From Burkholderia sp. 8Y (GTDB taxonomy: Bacteria > Pseudomonadota > Gammaproteobacteria > Burkholderiales > Burkholderiaceae): DNA of 64,000 bases. Shown piece by piece: positions 24,211 to 32,452 of this stretch (the first letter of the stretch is position 1; the number at the start of each line of letters is the position of its first letter). The notes below the pieces were generated by a model. It worked only from the letters and a program-made list of their open reading frames with translations. It made no database searches and was not told the origin of the DNA. Where the stretch lies: the NCBI RefSeq assembly GCF_902506145.1, contig NZ_LR733519.1, positions 2,299,451 to 2,363,450 on the forward strand, given 5' to 3'. The position numbers were made by a program, and so were the translations under genes.

Positions 24211-24918
24211 TCAATGCCCCGCGCTCTGGCCGCCATCCACGTGCAGGATTTCGCCGGTGACGAACGGGGCGCTGTCGAGATACAGAATCGCGTTGACGAT
24301 ATCGCTCATCTCGCCCATGCGCCCCACAGGATGCAGCGCCGACAACGCGGCGTGTGTCTCGGCAGGATGCATCGGCGACTTGATGACGCCGGGCGATACC
24401 GCGTTCACGCGCACGCCTGAACGCGCGTACTCGATGGCAAGCGACTTCGTCGCCGCGTTCAGACCGCCTTTCGTCAGCGAAGCGAGCACCGAAGGGACGC
24501 CGCTGATCGCGTGATCGACGAGACTGGTCGTGACCGTCACGATATGCCCGCTGCCCGCTTTTTGCATCTGCGCGATCACGCGCTGCGTGATGTGAAAGAA
24601 GCCGTCCACGTTCACGCGCTGAATCGCGGCATAGTCCTCTGCCGTGTATTGCGTGAACGGCTTCGCGATGAAGATGCCCGCGTTGTTGACGAGCGTGTCG
24701 ATGCGTCCGAATCGTTCGATGGCGGTCTCGACGATGCGCTCGGCCGTGCCGGCATCGGCGATGTCGCCGGGTATCGTGATGAGGTCCTTATCGGCCGATT
24801 CGCCGATGGAGCGCGAAGTCGCAATGACGCGATGCCCGCGTTCACGGAAAGCCTTGACGGTTTCAGCGCCGATGCCTTGCGATGCGCCGGTGACGATAAC
24901 CACTTTCGATGCGTTCAT
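24211..24918 (-). CDS. Short-chain dehydrogenase/reductase family protein lacking the catalytic tyrosine
   Basis: 235 residues. The nucleotide-binding motif TGASQGIG (10-17) and NNAG (78-81) are normal. The active site is not: in the YxxxK position the sequence is ASLTK, with K150 kept and alanine 146 where tyrosine should be; S132 is near the usual serine. The C-terminus (GEILHVDGGQSAGH) is typical. I believe this LASLTKGG variant is a conserved SDR subgroup, not a random mutation. It could work by another mechanism or be a binding protein. The ATG at 24916-24918 is chosen over a longer frame. It is divergent from ohr and precedes the tautomerase. Confidence 0.85.
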   Translation of the reverse strand: MNASKVVIVTGASQGIGAETVKAFRERGHRVIATSRSIGESADKDLITIPGDIADAGTAERIVETAIERFGRIDTLVNNAGIFIAKPFTQYTAEDYAAIQRVNVDGFFHITQRVIAQMQKAGSGHIVTVTTSLVDHAISGVPSVLASLTKGGLNAATKSLAIEYARSGVRVNAVSPGVIKSPMHPAETHAALSALHPVGRMGEMSDIVNAILYLDSAPFVTGEILHVDGGQSAGH

Positions 24919-25087
24919 GATGAGCCTCATGCAGTGTGAGTGTCGGCTTCTCGAGCCGTTCGAATCGATGGATTCGATGGAGGCACACTGTAGGCGCGTA
25001 CCGTTTCGCCGCGAACACCCATCGCGGACAAACACTCTTGCGTTTCAGGAACAAGAGCGACGCTATGGCCGACTTAAGCAAAAGCAA

Positions 25088-25116
25088 TTGACACCCGAAA
25101 GCGGGTCATGCAGTAT
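25088..25116 (+). promoter_or_regulatory. Candidate ohr promoter with inverted repeat in the spacer
   Basis: A consensus TTGACA (25088-25093) is followed 17 bases later by a weak minus-10, CAGTAT (25111-25116). Between them ACCCG and CGGGT (25093-25106) form an inverted repeat that could bind a repressor. Confidence 0.35.
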
Positions 25117-25178
25117 GGCGCAACCGATTAGATCGCATCCGATTGATTCGGCAACGTTCATTCACTGAGGCAAACATC

Positions 25179-25598
25179 ATGTCCAACATCGACAAAGTGC
25201 TCTACACCGCCAAGACCCATACCTCGTCCGGTGGCCGCGACGGCACCGCGCGCAGCTCCGACGGGCGGCTCGATATCGAACTGTCGTCGCCCGGCAGCGC
25301 AGGCAAGGGCACCAATCCGGAGCAACTGTTCGCAGCGGGCTGGTCGGCGTGTTTCATCGGCGCAATGGGGCTTGCGGCGCGCAAGATGAAGGTGACGTTG
25401 CCGCCGGATTTGTCGGTAGACGCGGAAGTGGATCTCGGCATGACCGGCGACGCGTATCTGCTCGGCGCGCGCCTTAATGTGAGCCTGCCGGGTATCGAGA
25501 AGGAGATCGCGCGTGCGCTCGTGGATGCCGCGCATGAGACGTGCCCGTACTCGAAGGCCACGCGCGGCAACATCGAAGTGGCAATCAACCTCGTGTAA
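25179..25598 (+). CDS. ohr: Organic hydroperoxide resistance protein (Ohr)
   Basis: 139 residues, OsmC/Ohr fold. Catalytic cysteines C58 (GWSACF) and C122 (ETCPYSKATRGN) are both present, with R20 (GGRDG) and E48 (TNPEQLFAAG) that activate the peroxidatic cysteine. Ohr reduces organic and fatty-acid hydroperoxides using lipoylated proteins. The start at 25179 gives the usual MSNIDKVLYTA; an in-frame start 12 codons upstream is not conserved. It has its own upstream region and an OhrR-like regulator 2.2 kb away. Confidence 0.93.
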   Translation: MSNIDKVLYTAKTHTSSGGRDGTARSSDGRLDIELSSPGSAGKGTNPEQLFAAGWSACFIGAMGLAARKMKVTLPPDLSVDAEVDLGMTGDAYLLGARLNVSLPGIEKEIARALVDAAHETCPYSKATRGNIEVAINLV

Positions 25599-25608
25599 CG
25601 AAGGTCAG

Positions 25609-26091
25609 CTATTGAGCCCTGACGCCGATCGTTTTCTCGAAGCAGCAGGCGTCGGGCTGATGAACATAGATGCCGTAGCGGCCGGCCGGCGTGAAGCCGT
25701 TGCGCTGGTAGAACGCAATGGCGCGCCGATTGAACGACCGCGTTTCCAGCAAGAGCTTGTGGTAGCCGGCCGCCGCCGCATCCGCTTCGAGCTGCGTCAG
25801 AATGGCTTTCCCCACACCGCACGTTTTCGGCCTGCTGTAGAGGCGCTTCAGTTCCGCCACGCCGTAGTCGAAGCGCCGGAATGCACCACATCCGAGCGCG
25901 AATCCTTGCGCCGTTCGAGCGACGACGAACGCGCCGCGCGCCGAACATACATCTTCGAGGCAGAAGCGGCTCTGGCCGCTGTCGCCCGAAAAGACGGCCA
26001 GCATGGCGCTCAGTTCGTCGAGCAGGGCTTGGGCGTCCAGCGACCACGGGTCTTCACGTCGGACAAGAATGGCGGTTTCGAAGGGCGTCAC
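25609..26091 (-). CDS. GNAT-family N-acetyltransferase
   Basis: 160 residues from a GTG start at 26089-26091, with AAGGAG eight bases upstream; a longer frame from ATG 26148 has no ribosome site and a basic, non-conserved start. The GNAT core is clear: strand AFVVARTAQGFALGCGAFRRFD, motif A VAELKRLYSRPKTCGVGKAIL with the acetyl-CoA loop (R/Q-x-x-G-x-G/A form PKTCGVGKA), then ETRSFNRRAIAFYQRNGF of motif B. The substrate is unknown. It converges on ohr, with 10 bases between stops. Confidence 0.85.
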   Translation of the reverse strand: MTPFETAILVRREDPWSLDAQALLDELSAMLAVFSGDSGQSRFCLEDVCSARGAFVVARTAQGFALGCGAFRRFDYGVAELKRLYSRPKTCGVGKAILTQLEADAAAAGYHKLLLETRSFNRRAIAFYQRNGFTPAGRYGIYVHQPDACCFEKTIGVRAQ

Positions 26092-26163
26092 GGCGAGGGC
26101 TCCTTGGCTTGGTCTGCGGTAGCTTCGAGCACGAGCCGAGCAAACCATGGTCCCGAAACCGCC

Positions 26164-27105
26164 TCAGGAGACGTTTGAAACGCGCGTTCGATCATTGAGC
26201 AGCGCGATGAACCGTTCGGCCATCGGCGAGAGCACGCCGGTCTTGCGCGTCACGATGCCGTAAGTCTGCGAAGGCGAGCGCAGCGTCACTGGAAGAATGC
26301 GCAGCATCTTGTGCTGCGCGAAGAAGTTCGCGATGTCGGTCGGCAACAAGGACACGAGGTCCTTGCTCTGATTCAGCAACGCCACCGTGACGAACGTGGA
26401 TGCCGTCGAAATCGTGTTAGTCGGCATGTCCACTCCAGCGAGGTCCATCTCCCGTTCGAGCAGTTCGCGCAAGGGCATCTGGCTCGGATACGTGACCCAG
26501 CGGCAGTGCGCGAGATCGCGCATCTCCATGTGGCTGCGCGGCTTCGTCGCGTGCCGGTAGCCGACGACGACGGAGAGCGGTTCATCCGCGAGCTTCCAGT
26601 AGCGATATTTCGATGGCTGCTCGCTCACCGCCGATCGGCCGATGACGAGATCGAGATGCCCTTCGTCGAGTTGCAGCAGCATGCGCGCGCTCGTGTCCTC
26701 GACGATTTCCACCGATACGTGCGGCTGGTCCGCGTGCAACGCGTCGAGCGCGGGCACGACGACAGCCGGTATCGCACCCATGATCGCGCCGATGGCGAGA
26801 CGCCCGCCGCGCCCCGACTGAATCTCGGCAATGTCCTGACAAAGCAGCGTCAAATCGGTTGTCAGGAGCCGCGCGTATTGAATCACCCGATGCCCATACT
26901 GATTCGGAAGCATGCCGCTTGCCGAACGTTCGAAGAGCGCCGTGTCGAACAGGGCTTCCAGTTCGTGCAACGCCTTGCTGGCCGCCGATTGCGTGATGGC
27001 CAGCACCGCCGCGGCCTTGTGCAGCGACTTGTGTTCGTCGAGCGCAATCAGCAATTGAAGCTGTTTCATTCTGAGTCGCGACAGCAACATCTGGACCGTG
27101 TTCAT
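26164..27105 (-). CDS. LysR-family regulator of the sugar-acid operon
   Basis: 313 residues. The start region LRMKQLQLLIALDEHKSLHKAA and the helix ITQSAASKALHELE are typical of the GbpR/PecT sugar-responsive branch. The effector domain begins near 95 (RLAIGAIMGAIPAVVVPAL). The ATG at 27103-27105 fits the family start, though no clear ribosome site is seen. It is divergent from the UxaA/GarD-family gene across 129 bases, the normal arrangement for a LysR activator and its target. The frame appears open much further upstream, but that part is antisense to the dehydratase gene and is not coding. Confidence 0.88.
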   Translation of the reverse strand: MNTVQMLLSRLRMKQLQLLIALDEHKSLHKAAAVLAITQSAASKALHELEALFDTALFERSASGMLPNQYGHRVIQYARLLTTDLTLLCQDIAEIQSGRGGRLAIGAIMGAIPAVVVPALDALHADQPHVSVEIVEDTSARMLLQLDEGHLDLVIGRSAVSEQPSKYRYWKLADEPLSVVVGYRHATKPRSHMEMRDLAHCRWVTYPSQMPLRELLEREMDLAGVDMPTNTISTASTFVTVALLNQSKDLVSLLPTDIANFFAQHKMLRILPVTLRSPSQTYGIVTRKTGVLSPMAERFIALLNDRTRVSNVS

Positions 27106-27212
27106 CGGCGAGTGGCGGGGCAAGTAGAAGAAGTGATCGGGGGATGGAAACAATTCAATATACATGCCGCATCCCACAACCGTATAGTCGGTTCCGGAGA
27201 CGACACTCGAGA

Positions 27213-27228
27213 AACCCGGTTCCGGGTT
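27213..27228. promoter_or_regulatory. Sixteen-base palindrome just before the dehydratase start
   Basis: AACCCGG-TT-CCGGGTT is a perfect inverted repeat ending six bases before the ATG at 27235. It occupies the place where a ribosome site should be. It may be an operator, or an RNA hairpin limiting translation. Confidence 0.4.
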
Positions 27229-27234
27229 CACATC

Positions 27235-28809
27235 ATGCAGAACGCAAGCCAGAACATAACTGGCCGGCTCGACGAAGCCCGGCCACGATCCCCCGTGATT
27301 CGCCTTCACCGTGACGACGACGTGGTCATCGCGCGAGAGCAGCTTGTCGGCGGCGCGCGTCTCGCCGAAGAGGGCATCACCGTATCCGGACTCATTCCGC
27401 CAGGCCACAAGATCGCGACGCGCGCCATCGGGCAAGGCGAAGCGGTGCGGCGCTACGGCCAGATCATCGGCTTCGCGAGCCGCGCGATTGCGCCGGGCGA
27501 GCACGTTCACACGCATAACGTGGCGATGGGCGAATTCGATCGCGACTACGCGTTCAGTGCGGGCGCGCGTGCCACGCAGTACGCGCAGGCGCCCGCCACG
27601 TTCAACGGCATCGTGCGACCGGATGGGCGCGTCGCGACGCGCAATTACATCGGCATTCTCACGTCGGTCAACTGCTCGGCGACGGTTGCCCGCGCGATTG
27701 CCGACCACTTTCGCCGCGACACGAATCCCGCGAGCCTCGCCGCCTATCCGAATGTGGACGGCGTCGTCGCGTTGACGCATGGCGCCGGCTGCGCGGTCGA
27801 CCCCGAAGGCGAGGGCCTGGCGATGCTGCAGCGAACGCTCGGCGGCTATGCGATGCACGCGAACTTCGCGGGCGTGCTCGTGATCGGCCTCGGCTGCGAA
27901 ACGAACCAGATTTCGCGCATGCTGGAGACGCAGGGCCTCACCGAAGCGCCGTTTCTGCAGACGTTCAGCATTCAGGAGACAGGCGGCACCGCGAAGACGG
28001 TGGCGCATGGCATCGGAGTGGTCAAGGGCATGCTGGCCGAGGCGAACCGCGTGGAGCGCCAGCCCGTGCCGGCCTCGCATCTGATCGTCGGACTGCAATG
28101 CGGCGGTTCCGATGGCTATTCGGGCATCTCGGCGAACCCGGCGCTCGGCGCGGCCGTGGACTTGCTCATCGCGCACGGCGGCACCGCGATTCTTTCCGAA
28201 ACGCCCGAGATTTATGGTGCCGAACACTTGCTGACGCGACGCGCGATCAACCGCGACGTCGGCGAAAAGCTCGTTGCGCGCATCCACTGGTGGGAAGACT
28301 ATTGCGCGCGCAACCGCGCGGCGATGAACAACAATCCGTCGGCGGGCAACAAGGCGGGCGGTCTCACCACCGTGCTCGAAAAGTCGCTCGGCGGCATCGC
28401 GAAGGCCGGCAATACGAACCTCGTCGAAGTCTACGAATACGCGCAGCCCGTGCATGCGAAGGGCCTCGTGTTCATGGATACGCCCGGCTACGATCCGATC
28501 TCCGCGACGGGGCAGGTCGCAGGCGGCGCGAACCTCATCTGCTTTACGACCGGACGCGGCTCGGCCTACGGCTGCGCGCCGTCGCCATCGCTCAAGATCG
28601 CGACGAACGACGCGCTGTGGAACCGCCAGCAGGAAGACATGGACCTGAACTGCGGCGCCATTCTGAGCGGCGAGAAGAGCATCGAGGAAATGGGCGAAGC
28701 CCTCTTCGAGCTGATGCTCGCGACCGCATCCGGCGAGCGTACTCGCAGCGAAATCCACGGCTACGGCCAGAACGAATTCGTGCCCTGGCAGATCGGCGCG
28801 ATCACCTGA
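27235..28809 (+). CDS. UxaA/GarD-family sugar-acid dehydratase
   Basis: 524 residues. An N-terminal SAF domain (about 20-95: VIRLHRDDDVVIA, VHTHNVAMGEF) is fused to the UxaA C-terminal domain (about 115-520: TRNYIGILTSVNCSATVAR, GLQCGGSDGYSGISANPALG, GLVFMDTPGYDP). These Fe2+-dependent enzymes remove water from altronate or galactarate. Length is near galactarate dehydratase (523 in E. coli) rather than altronate dehydratase (495), but that alone does not fix the substrate. The start is uncertain: ATG 27235 has no ribosome site, and GTG 27295 is an alternative. It heads a five-gene operon with an aldolase-fold lyase, importer, hydroxyacid oxidase and reductase. Confidence 0.88.
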   Translation: MQNASQNITGRLDEARPRSPVIRLHRDDDVVIAREQLVGGARLAEEGITVSGLIPPGHKIATRAIGQGEAVRRYGQIIGFASRAIAPGEHVHTHNVAMGEFDRDYAFSAGARATQYAQAPATFNGIVRPDGRVATRNYIGILTSVNCSATVARAIADHFRRDTNPASLAAYPNVDGVVALTHGAGCAVDPEGEGLAMLQRTLGGYAMHANFAGVLVIGLGCETNQISRMLETQGLTEAPFLQTFSIQETGGTAKTVAHGIGVVKGMLAEANRVERQPVPASHLIVGLQCGGSDGYSGISANPALGAAVDLLIAHGGTAILSETPEIYGAEHLLTRRAINRDVGEKLVARIHWWEDYCARNRAAMNNNPSAGNKAGGLTTVLEKSLGGIAKAGNTNLVEVYEYAQPVHAKGLVFMDTPGYDPISATGQVAGGANLICFTTGRGSAYGCAPSPSLKIATNDALWNRQQEDMDLNCGAILSGEKSIEEMGEALFELMLATASGERTRSEIHGYGQNEFVPWQIGAIT

Positions 28810-28869
28810 ACGCGTACTACAGGCCCGGTCCGAGCCGGCACCCAACCCATAAACATCGTCGTGCTAACC

Positions 28870-29793
28870 ATGCCAAACACTCCCTCTTATCGCGGTGTCT
28901 TTCCGGTCGTTCCTACCATTTTCGACGAAGCCGGACGACTCGATCTCGAAGGCCAGAAGCGTTGCGTCGACTTCATGATCGATGCCGGTTCGAACGGCCT
29001 GTGCATTCTCGCCAACTTCTCGGAGCAATTCGCGTTGTCGGACGACGAACGCGACTCCGTCATGCGCGTGGTGTTGCAACACGTGGCGGGACGCGTGCCC
29101 GTCATCGTGACGACGACGCATTTCAGCACCGACGTGTGCGCGCGCCGTAGCCGCGCCGCCCAAGACGCGGGCGCCGCGATGGTCATGGTGATGCCGCCGT
29201 ATCACGGCGCGACCATTCGCGTGACCGAGAAAGGCATCTTCGAATTCTTCGGCAAGGTCTCGGATGCGATCGACATTCCGATCATGATTCAGGACGCGCC
29301 GGTCGCCGGCACGCCGCTGTCCGCGCCGTTCCTCGCACGCATGGCGCGCGAAATCGAGAACGTCGCGTACTTCAAGATCGAAACAGCGCAGGCCGCCTCG
29401 AAGCTGCGCGAGCTCATCGAACTGGGCGGCGATAGCGTCGTCGGTCCCTGGGACGGCGAGGAAGCCATCACGCTCATGCCCGATCTCGAAGCCGGCGCGA
29501 CAGGCTCGATGACAGGCGGCGGCTATCCCGACGGCATCCGCAAGATCGTCGATGCGTACGCGAGCGGTGACAAGGAGCAGGCTGCATCGCTGTATCAACA
29601 GTGGCTTCCGCTCATCAACTACGAGAACCGCCAGTGCGGGCTTGCTGCCTGCAAGATTTTGATGAAAGAAGGCGGCGTGATCCGCTCGGACGCGGTGCGT
29701 CACCCGTTCGCGCCCGTGCATCCGAAGACGCGCGACGGCCTGCTCGACGTCGCGCGCCGGCTCGATCCGCTCGTGCTGCGCTGGGGCCACTAA
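28870..29793 (+). CDS. DapA-fold (dihydrodipicolinate synthase family) lyase
   Basis: 307 residues, a TIM-barrel class I lyase. The Schiff-base lysine is K169 in VAYFKIE. The GTTGE loop of true dihydrodipicolinate synthase reads ANFSEQ here, and the tyrosine of the YNxP motif is a glutamine (IMIQDAP, Q141), so it is not DapA. Relatives act as dehydratases or aldolases on 2-keto-3-deoxy sugar acids. ATG 28870 gives MPNTPS; a GTG three codons earlier is possible. In this operon it probably processes the keto-deoxy product of the UxaA/GarD-family enzyme. Confidence 0.85.
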   Translation: MPNTPSYRGVFPVVPTIFDEAGRLDLEGQKRCVDFMIDAGSNGLCILANFSEQFALSDDERDSVMRVVLQHVAGRVPVIVTTTHFSTDVCARRSRAAQDAGAAMVMVMPPYHGATIRVTEKGIFEFFGKVSDAIDIPIMIQDAPVAGTPLSAPFLARMAREIENVAYFKIETAQAASKLRELIELGGDSVVGPWDGEEAITLMPDLEAGATGSMTGGGYPDGIRKIVDAYASGDKEQAASLYQQWLPLINYENRQCGLAACKILMKEGGVIRSDAVRHPFAPVHPKTRDGLLDVARRLDPLVLRWGH

Positions 29794-29817
29794 GCACTCA
29801 AGCACTCAAGCACTCAA
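29794..29817 (+). repeat. Three tandem copies of an 8-base unit
   Basis: GCACTCAA is repeated three times exactly and followed by a partial fourth GCA, starting directly after the stop codon of the DapA-fold gene. It lies in the 82-base gap before the MFS gene. Confidence 0.85.
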
Positions 29818-29875
29818 GCATGAACTTCGGGCGATTCCGCTCGAAGACATAAGAAACTGGTTAGGAGACCGGACA

Positions 29876-31180
29876 ATGAATGTGTCCAGCAGTAGCAGCG
29901 TGCAAGCCGCAAAAATGACGAATGTCCGGTGGAAGATCTTTCTTCTGCTGCTGACGCTCGTGTCCATCAACTACATCGACCGTGCGGCGCTTTCGGTGGC
30001 GATGCCCGCCATTTCGCAAGAGTTCAGCCTCACGCCGGAACGTCAGGGCCTCATTCTGAGCTCCTTTTTCTGGACCTATCTGTTCATGCAGGTTCCTTCG
30101 GGCATGCTGGCAGACCGACTCAAGCCGCGTGCGCTGATTGCCATTGCAACCGTCGGCTGGGGCTTCTTTCAGGCACTCGGCGCGCTGAGCACCGGCTGGT
30201 TCCTGCTCTTGCTGACGCGTCTCGGCCTCGGCGTGACCGAAGCGCCGATCTATCCGGGCGGCGGCAAGCTCAATGCGCTGTGGCTCACGCAGAACGAAAA
30301 GACGCGCGGCGCGGCGCTGCTGGATGGCGGCAGTGCGCTGGGTTCGGGCGTCGGCGCGGTGGTCGTGGCGACGCTGATGACGGTGCTCGGTTCGTGGCGC
30401 GCGGCGTTCGTCGTCGCGGGCGTTGGCACCATTCTGTGCGGTGTGTGGGCATGGTGGTATATCCGCAATACGCCGCGCGAGCATCCGTCGATCAGTGACG
30501 AGGAAGTCGCCTACATCGAGCGGGCGCACGCCGAGGAAGACGCGAACGAGCCGAAGGTCGCATCGGGCGGATCGCTGTTCCGTTTCTTCGCCTACCGCTC
30601 CGTGTGGGGCATGTGCCTGAGCCATACCTGCACCAACCTGATCTTCTTCGGGCTGATGACGTGGCTGCCGACGTATCTCTTCAAGGTTCACGGCTTCGAC
30701 CTGAAGTCGCTGGGCGGCGCGACGTTCCTGATCTTCTTCTGCGGCTTCGTGGGTGAAGTGCTGGGCGGTCAGCTCGCCGACAAGTGGAAAGCGTCGGGCG
30801 CGGGCGCGAACGTCGTGTATCGCTCGATGATGATCATCGGCGCGGCGGCCGTCGCGTTGTCGATGCTCGGCGTCGCGTTTGTCAAGTCGCCGGTCATGGT
30901 CGTGGGCCTGCTGTGCGTCGCCTTGTTCTTCCTGCGCTGGAACGGCGGCTGCAACTGGGCGACGCCGGCCATGCTCGCCACCCGTGCGCGCGCCGGCACG
31001 CTCAACGGCATCATGAATTTCGTCGGCAATATCGCGGGCATCTTTGTGCCTATCTTCATCGGCTTCATCGTGCAGACGACGGGTTCCTATTTCCTCGCGT
31101 TGATGTTCTTCGTCGCGGTGGCGGCGTTCCAGGTGTTGTCGGTACTCAACATCAACTATCAACGCAAGCTGCCGGTATAA
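29876..31180 (+). CDS. MFS transporter, anion:cation symporter (ACS) family
   Basis: 434 residues with 12 predicted membrane helices. The first helix contains NYIDRAALSVAMPAI, characteristic of hexuronate/glucarate/galactonate ACS-family permeases. The loop 2-3 motif reads GMLADRLKPR, followed by a typical ACS GVTEAPIYPGGGKL stretch. It would import a sugar acid with protons. AGGAGA precedes the ATG at 29876. In the operon it is flanked by the keto-acid lyase and hydroxyacid oxidase genes, consistent with uptake of the pathway substrate. Confidence 0.9.
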   Translation: MNVSSSSSVQAAKMTNVRWKIFLLLLTLVSINYIDRAALSVAMPAISQEFSLTPERQGLILSSFFWTYLFMQVPSGMLADRLKPRALIAIATVGWGFFQALGALSTGWFLLLLTRLGLGVTEAPIYPGGGKLNALWLTQNEKTRGAALLDGGSALGSGVGAVVVATLMTVLGSWRAAFVVAGVGTILCGVWAWWYIRNTPREHPSISDEEVAYIERAHAEEDANEPKVASGGSLFRFFAYRSVWGMCLSHTCTNLIFFGLMTWLPTYLFKVHGFDLKSLGGATFLIFFCGFVGEVLGGQLADKWKASGAGANVVYRSMMIIGAAAVALSMLGVAFVKSPVMVVGLLCVALFFLRWNGGCNWATPAMLATRARAGTLNGIMNFVGNIAGIFVPIFIGFIVQTTGSYFLALMFFVAVAAFQVLSVLNINYQRKLPV

Positions 31181-31205
31181 CCAGAAAGACAGCAGGAGAG
31201 CTGTA

Positions 31206-32441
31206 GTGCAACGTCGTCTTTATACGGGTAACGATCCGCGCCGTGCTCACAGCATCGAAGAGCTTCGCGCGATGGCGCAGCGGCGCGTACCCAACTTCTG
31301 TTTCGAGTACGTGGAAGGCGGTGCGGAGGAAGAAGCCACCTTGCAGCGCAATCGCTCGGTATTCGCGGATATCGCTTTCCAGCCGCGTTCGCTCGTGGAT
31401 GTATCGACGCGCGACATCAGCATCGATCTCTTCGGGCGTCGCAGCGCCGCGCCGTTCATGATCGGGCCGACGGGTTTCAGCGGCCTGCTCTCGCGTGAAG
31501 GCGATATCGCGCTCGCCAGCGCGGCTGCGGCGGCGGGCATCCCGTTCATCCTGAGCAATGCCTCGACGGTGCCGCTGGAACGTGTCGTCGCGACTGCGGG
31601 CGGCCGCGTGTGGATGCAGGTCTACATGTATCGCACGCGCGATTTCGTCGCGAAGCTGGCCGAACGCGCGAAGCATGCGCAAGTGGAGGCGCTCGTCGTC
31701 ACCACCGACAGCGCGATCTATGGCAAGCGTGAATGGGACTTGCGCAACTACGCGCGTCCGCTGAAGCTCGATCTGCGCAATACGCTCGATGTGATCGCGC
31801 ATCCGCGCTGGATGAGGGATGTGCTATGGCCGAACGGCATGCCGAAGTTCGCGAACCTCGGCGATCTGCTCCCGCCGGGCCAGGACAGCGTGCGCGGCGC
31901 GGCGTCCGCGCTGGCGAAGGAACTCGATCCTTCGCTCTCGTGGGACGACATCCGCTGGCTGCGTGATCGCTGGCCGGGGCGGCTCATCATCAAGGGCCTC
32001 ATTCATCCGGAAGACGCCGCGCGCGCCGTGTCCGTGGGCGCGGATGGCATCGTGCTGTCGAATCACGGCGGACGGCAACTGGACGGCTCGGTCGCGGCGC
32101 TCGAAGTGCTGCCCGAAGTCGTCGCCGAAGTGAACGGGCGTCTTGCCGTCTTGCTCGATGGCGGCTTCAGGCGCGGCTCCGATATCGTGAAGGCGATGGG
32201 GCTCGGCGCCGATGCGGTGTTGCTCGGGCGCGCGACGACATGGGGCCTCGCGGCGGGCGGGCGCGCGGGCGTGGACCGCGCAATCGAGATACTGAAGACG
32301 GAAGTGGATCGCGTCATCGGTCTGCTGGGCTGCAAGAGCATCGCCGAACTGGATACGCGCTATCTGCAATGGACGCGCCGCAACGGCCAGCCGATGCAGG
32401 CACGCACGCCGCAGCCGATGCAGGAAGCTCTCACCCTTTGA
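31206..32441 (+). CDS. FMN-dependent 2-hydroxyacid oxidase/dehydrogenase (LldD-like)
   Basis: 411 residues, TIM barrel. Active-site residues of the family are visible: Y35 (FEYVEGGAEEE), Y140, K263 (LIIKG), catalytic H287 and R290 (SNHGGRQLDG), and the FMN-phosphate loop LDGGFRRG. These enzymes oxidise L-2-hydroxyacids such as lactate, glycolate or mandelate to keto acids. The start is GTG at 31206, with AGGAGAG upstream. It follows the MFS gene by 25 bases. In this pathway a C2/C3 hydroxyacid is the likely substrate, but its identity is not deducible. Confidence 0.88.
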   Translation: MQRRLYTGNDPRRAHSIEELRAMAQRRVPNFCFEYVEGGAEEEATLQRNRSVFADIAFQPRSLVDVSTRDISIDLFGRRSAAPFMIGPTGFSGLLSREGDIALASAAAAAGIPFILSNASTVPLERVVATAGGRVWMQVYMYRTRDFVAKLAERAKHAQVEALVVTTDSAIYGKREWDLRNYARPLKLDLRNTLDVIAHPRWMRDVLWPNGMPKFANLGDLLPPGQDSVRGAASALAKELDPSLSWDDIRWLRDRWPGRLIIKGLIHPEDAARAVSVGADGIVLSNHGGRQLDGSVAALEVLPEVVAEVNGRLAVLLDGGFRRGSDIVKAMGLGADAVLLGRATTWGLAAGGRAGVDRAIEILKTEVDRVIGLLGCKSIAELDTRYLQWTRRNGQPMQARTPQPMQEALTL

Positions 32442-32452
32442 GCACGACATCA

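Noticed and set aside
27106..28845. Upstream extension of the LysR frame to 28845
   Set aside because: This stretch is antisense to the UxaA/GarD-family gene; the LysR family start lies at about 27105.
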